Shown here: piece by piece, positions 61,045 to 64,000 of the stretch
Layout: the number at the start of each line of letters is the position of its first letter
Position numbering within the stretch: the stretch's first letter is position 1
DNA from: Bog-532 sp963742875
GTDB lineage: Bacteria; Actinomycetota; Actinomycetes; Streptosporangiales; Streptosporangiaceae
Length of the DNA: 64,000 bases
Assembly (NCBI GenBank): GCA_963742875.1
Contig: CAVUNO010000017.1
Location: 1,178,001-1,242,000, forward strand
Direction of reading: 5' to 3'
Program-made: the position numbers and the translations under genes
The notes under the pieces: model-generated
The model's database searches: none
What the model saw: the letters and a program-made list of their open reading frames with translations, nothing else
Told to the model about the DNA's origin: nothing

Positions 61045-61260
61045 TTGGTCGGGCAATGTGGGGAGTGGGCCTGCTGGCCGACGCGGTGCTGCGCGTGGTG
61101 ATGTCCTGTACGCTGCCCGATCCCGGTCGTTCCGGGCCTGGGCGCGGCCCTGTGGCCGGTGACCTTCGTCGTCCCGCAGGTCGCGTCGAACGTGTACTAC
61201 CACCGGGCGGGCCTGTACCGGATACTCGGCGCAGCGTGGCTACGCCCCGGCTATGTCCGT
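61045..61260 (+). pseudogene. VC0807-like membrane protein remnant
   Basis: One frame gives MWGVGLLADAVLRVVMSCT, the next (from about 61140) gives LWPVTFVVPQVASNVYYHRAG and LYRILGAAW. Together they resemble the last two helices of VC0807-family membrane proteins. A frame change and missing start make it non-functional. Confidence 0.4.
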
Positions 61261-61550
61261 TCGGCTAGCGGAAAAACATCCGGCGGTCCGGGGCCATGCC
61301 GTGGCCGGACAGCGTTTCCAGGGCGCGCCGACGCGGAGCGCGCGGCTCGCTGAACGCGACCACCGGAATCGGGCGGCCCGCCCGCGGCAGCGACCATGAG
61401 GGCGCGGAATACCAGGTCAGATCGAGTTCGCCGACATCGCGGGACTGATCGTTGTGCAGGGCTGAATCTGCTTTGCCGGTAGGTATTTTCGTAAACAGGG
61501 CCGCGAGTTGTCGCCTTCCTGACGGCGCGGCCGCGTGGTGCTGGCGGGCG

Positions 61551-62042
61551 CTACAGCCCGCGGGCCGAGTTGGCCGCGGCCGTCTTTGCTGCTACCTCCT
61601 CCAGATACTGCCGTGCCTCACCGCGTGTGGTGATGCCCGTGACTCGCGCCATGATCGCAGGGTGCTGCTGCGGCGGCGAGAGGGCCAGGTCATACCGCTG
61701 GGCGATGGGCAGGAAGCCGGGCAGGGTTCCGTTGTCGACCGGTCCGTCGTCATCTGTCTTCCCGGCGAACTGCGCCATCACGGGCGTGACGCCGGGCGCT
61801 GGTGCCAGCTGGTCCGCCTGCCCTTGCCCTGTACCGGGCGATTCCCGCAGCCGAGATGTGCCTGAACACCATCCCGGTCGGCTGGCCCGCCGCCTTGCTG
61901 TTGGCTTCTCTGATGCCACGGAAAGAGATCGGCCCCGCTCCCTGTCAGCAGTGGCCGCGCAGGCAGTAACAAATGCCGACGCGATCGGCTTGATGCACAA
62001 CGGGACACCGAGCTTGTCCAGCGATCTGCTGTCGTTCGCCAT
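61551..62042 (-). pseudogene. decayed gene of unknown family
   Basis: Coding-like pieces appear in alternating frames. MANDSRSLDKLGVPLCIKP starts at 62042 and IREANSKAAGQPTGMVFRH continues in another frame. Then VTPVMAQFAGKTDDDGPVD, LPGFLPIAQRYDLALSPPQ and EARQYLEEVAAKTAA return to the first frame up to the stop at 61551. The order suggests one gene of about 160 codons with two small frameshifts. No family recognised. Confidence 0.35.
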
Positions 62043-62094
62043 GGCTATATAAGTTACGTGGGTGTTTTTTCGGCAAATCGCGACATTATGAAAA

Positions 62095-62382
62095 TCAAGC
62101 CCTATGCGGAGTGCTAGATAGCGACCTATCAGAGATCTGGCCATTATTTACTTTCTTCCTGACTGGACTCGATCGATATGTCGCCTGAAATTTCCGATCC
62201 GAGAACTTCGAGGATGGCTTCCGACCCCGCCGCCCTGCCTCCGATTCGCCATCAGCGTCCCTGACGGTGAGGACGATCCGGCGCTGTGTACCGCCTGTCG
62301 TCTCCATCACTGCGTTCATGTCCGCAGGACAGGCGGCGAGTTTTCGTCGTCCAACCACCGCATTCGTGAGATCTAGGAGCAT
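62095..62382 (-). CDS. short hypothetical protein
   Basis: From ATG 62382: MLLDLTNAVVGRRKLAACP, MNAVMETTGGTQRRIVLTV, then a Lys/Arg/Ser-rich tail of about 40 residues. The region is less GC-rich than the surroundings and codon use is only weakly coding-like. Uncertain. Confidence 0.25.
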   Translation of the reverse strand: MLLDLTNAVVGRRKLAACPADMNAVMETTGGTQRRIVLTVRDADGESEAGRRGRKPSSKFSDRKFQATYRSSPVRKKVNNGQISDRSLSSTPHRA

Positions 62383-62645
62383 TGTGACGCGCCAGACCAT
62401 GTGACAAGACTACAGCGCTCGGTTCGAAGATCCTGGTGCATGCACCAACAGGCGCAAGGCGTAGCCGTCGAGGCCTTCTGTGGGTTAGATAATTAGCATG
62501 TCTGATCTGACATCTGGCGACGTTGCCGAGATCAAGAACTTCCTGCATCGCACTGGCGACGACGTGCTCAACTGGCTTCCCGGCACTGGGTGGCGTGGCT
62601 GCAGGATGGTTCCGGGGGGAGCAGCCGCGCTACGCTTGCCTGCAT

Positions 62646-63201
62646 TGTGCTAGGGGGAGGTGCCGGTGATGGCAGGGCAGGACCGCAGGACCCGGCAGCG
62701 GCGGGCCGTGGCCGCCTCAGGGTGGGCCACGCCGACCGCGAGCAGGTGATCGACACGCTGAAGGACGCGTTCACGCGGGGCCGGCTGACCAGGGACGAAC
62801 TCGACGCGCGAACGAGCCAGGCGCTCGCCGCGCGGACTTACGCCGGGCTGGACGCGGTCACCGCCGACATCCCTGGCGCGCCCCGGCTGGATGGCTCGCC
62901 TGCCCCGGCCAGGGCCGGGGTGGCGGGCCCTCCCGTCCTGGCACGCCGCTGGCCGCTGGCAAGGGCCGCCGTCAAGTCGGGCGGCTTCCTGGCCATCGCG
63001 GCCGCAGTCGCGCACTCCGGCAACATCATCGATAATTCGGTCCCCAACGGCCCCGGCCCCCATCATGGCTGGACTCGCCTGCTGCTTCTCCTGACCCTTA
63101 CCGTCGTGGTCACGGCACTTGTGATCCAAATACGCGGGGTGGCCGCCTCGGTGGAGCAGCGGCGCTCCCGGACGCCACGCTACCGGGAGTTGCTGCGCTG
63201 A
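62646..63201 (+). CDS. DUF1707 (SHOCT-like) membrane protein
   Basis: The DUF1707 domain is RVGHADREQVIDTLKDAFT, RGRLTRDELDARTSQALAA, RTYAGLDAVTADIP. Two hydrophobic segments follow (AAVKSGGFLAIAAAVAHSG; LLLLLTLTVVVTALVIQI). The in-frame start is GTG 62646, but the best start signal, GGGGGAGG with ATG 62668, is one frame off and gives MAGQD before losing the domain. A one-base slip at about 62680 may therefore have damaged the N-terminus. Confidence 0.65.
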
Positions 63202-63241
63202 TCGACGGCTGGACCACACCACAGAGTGTAAACTTTGATGT

Positions 63242-63502
63242 ATGACCAGCTACGCGCTGACTGCGGCTCGCACACACCTGGGGGAACTTGTCGCCCAGGC
63301 CAGGCACACCCACCGGCCCGTCACAATCACCGAGCACGGCAAGCCCGTCGTCGCGCTTATCAATATCGATGACCTTGCCGACCTGGAGGATCGCGCGGCG
63401 CTGGCCGCGCACTTCGCTGAGAAGGCCGCTGGGCACAGCGGGGTCAGTCTCGACGCGCTGGACGCCGCGCTTGACCGGATCGACGCAGAGACCATCGAGT
63501 GA
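63242..63502 (+). CDS. Phd/YefM-type antitoxin
   Basis: 86 residues. MTSYALTAARTHLGELVAQ, RHTHRPVTITEHGKPVVAL and INIDDLADLED match the Phd/YefM fold; the helical C-terminus (ALDAALDRIDAETIE) should wrap the toxin. It normally represses its own operon through the N-terminal domain. The stop overlaps the toxin start (GTGA). Confidence 0.9.
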   Translation: MTSYALTAARTHLGELVAQARHTHRPVTITEHGKPVVALINIDDLADLEDRAALAAHFAEKAAGHSGVSLDALDAALDRIDAETIE

Positions 63503-63750
63503 GCCTGACCGTCGTCTTCCGGGAGACGGCGCTCCGTGCTCTGGCCCGCGTCCGCAGCGACGACAAAGAATCGTTCGCCCAGATACGCCGGGCCATTGCC
63601 GCCCTCGCTGACCAGCCCCATCCTGAGGGCGCGGTTGCCTGGGGTGACACCGGTATCTTCCGGCTGCATACAGGGAGCGCCCGGATCCTGTACGAGGTCG
63701 ACGACGAGGCCTCAGTCGTCTCCATCATCAACATCGGCCGCATCTCATGA
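63499..63750 (+). CDS. RelE/ParE-superfamily toxin
   Basis: 83 residues from GTG 63499. SLTVVFRETALRALARV, AQIRRAIAALADQPHPEGA, FRLHTGSARILYEVDDEAS and VVSIINIGRIS follow the RelE pattern, with basic residues R and Y in the active-site strand (GSARILYEVDD). An mRNA-cleaving ribosome-dependent toxin is expected. Forms a complete two-gene unit with the antitoxin. Confidence 0.9.
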   Translation: MSLTVVFRETALRALARVRSDDKESFAQIRRAIAALADQPHPEGAVAWGDTGIFRLHTGSARILYEVDDEASVVSIINIGRIS

Positions 63751-63758
63751 TCTGTGTG

Positions 63759-63770
63759 TTGTTATAACAA
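63759..63770. repeat. 12-bp perfect palindrome after the toxin gene
   Basis: TTGTTATAACAA is fully self-complementary and AT-rich in a GC-rich context. It directly precedes the HNH gene fragment, so it may mark a junction or a regulator site. Confidence 0.35.
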
Positions 63771-63930
63771 GCAGGAGCCTCCGTGCCGGCACCATCACCA
63801 AGTCAAACAGCTGGAGGGGTGGCGGCTCGAGCAGCCCGAACCTGGTGTTCTCGCCTGGGTAACTCCGTCGGGCTGGAAATACTTCACCAGCCCACGATGT
63901 ACGCCGCCTGATCTGGAGCCATCGGATTAG
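63769..63930 (+). pseudogene. HNH endonuclease (DUF222-type), C-terminal remnant
   Basis: CRHHHQVKQLEGWRLEQPE, PGVLAWVTPSGWKYFTSP is the end of the HNH nucleases that follow DUF222 domains (normally LCRHHHRLKQ.EGW). The first half of the HNH motif and the whole DUF222 domain are missing. The frame ends at TAG 63928-63930. Confidence 0.65.
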
Positions 63931-64000
63931 CCTCGATATGGTCATACCGAAAACAGGCGGTTGTCACGGCGAGGATGGGGGCGAACGATGAAGTTTCGCG
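63931..64000 (+). other. right edge; possible gene start at 63989
   Basis: Nothing conclusive. ATG 63988-63990 opens MKFR before the window ends, with GATGGGGGCG as a weak possible ribosome-binding site. Confidence 0.2.

Overview
The window is high-GC actinobacterial DNA with GC-rich third codon positions, GTG/TTG starts, many overlapping stop/start junctions and families typical of filamentous actinomycetes: XRE/DUF5753 with DUF397, LitR-type MerR, SigK/RskA, DUF574 methyltransferase, SpoIIE phosphatase, a crt operon and ICE-type GntR regulators. I place it in the Streptomycetales/Streptosporangiales range, but no rRNA or other marker fixes the genus.

Left end, 1-10.2 kb: accessory DNA. About 2.4 kb look like the distal end of an integrated element (ribbon-helix-helix protein, ImuA'-like gene, GntR regulator with operators, decayed element gene). 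It closes with a 3' fragment of tRNA-Pro(CGG) followed by that tRNA's terminator, i.e. an attR-like junction. An IS6 scar follows. Then comes the most interesting locus: an EACC1 gene transcribed into a caspase-like protease / SF1 helicase gene, which resembles an antiviral or abortive-infection pair. The big gene is broken twice. A complete ISKra4-like element (19-bp inverted repeats, 8-bp target duplication) sits in the caspase domain, and a frameshift lies between helicase motifs I and II. Next comes a gene-free stretch with remnants of tRNA-Pro and tRNA-Arg(CCG).

10-38 kb: mostly housekeeping and accessory metabolism. It holds a drrAB-like ABC exporter with MerR, FadD15-type acyl-CoA synthetase, UDP-glucose pyrophosphorylase, epoxide hydrolase, two aldo/keto reductases, the larE-larB-larC nickel-pincer cofactor operon (larC needs a -1 frameshift), an NlpC/P60 hydrolase, MsrB, CBS protein, HpcH/HpaI aldolase, a second ABC exporter with TetR, an XRE/DUF397 pair, a GH3 lipoprotein and an SGNH esterase.

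38.6-46.9 kb: one tightly packed minus-strand carotenoid operon of isorenieratene type: crtE, crtI, crtB, two lycopene-cyclase half genes, methyltransferase, crtU, Rieske protein, litR. crtE is frameshifted near its 3' end and joined to the last part of crtI. The FAD-binding half of crtI is missing, so the pathway should be blocked unless another crtI exists.

47-64 kb: an XRE/ImmA/MAB_1171c-type triad, an enolase paralogue, a TMEM165/GDT1 gene behind a yybP-ykoY manganese riboswitch, TetR with two perfect operators, SigK (fragment)/RskA beside a molybdopterin-oxidoreductase/fasciclin chimera, SpoIIE phosphatase plus DUF574 methyltransferase, a third drrAB-type exporter with PadR, and a Phd/RelE toxin-antitoxin pair.

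A theme across the window is decay by deletion. At least ten genes survive as ends or chimeras (GMC oxidoreductase, larC/LLM, TetR, SDR, DUF2332, crtE/crtI, sigK, oxidoreductase/fasciclin, LLM, HNH), while their neighbours are intact. All family calls are by reading motifs; no database search was run.
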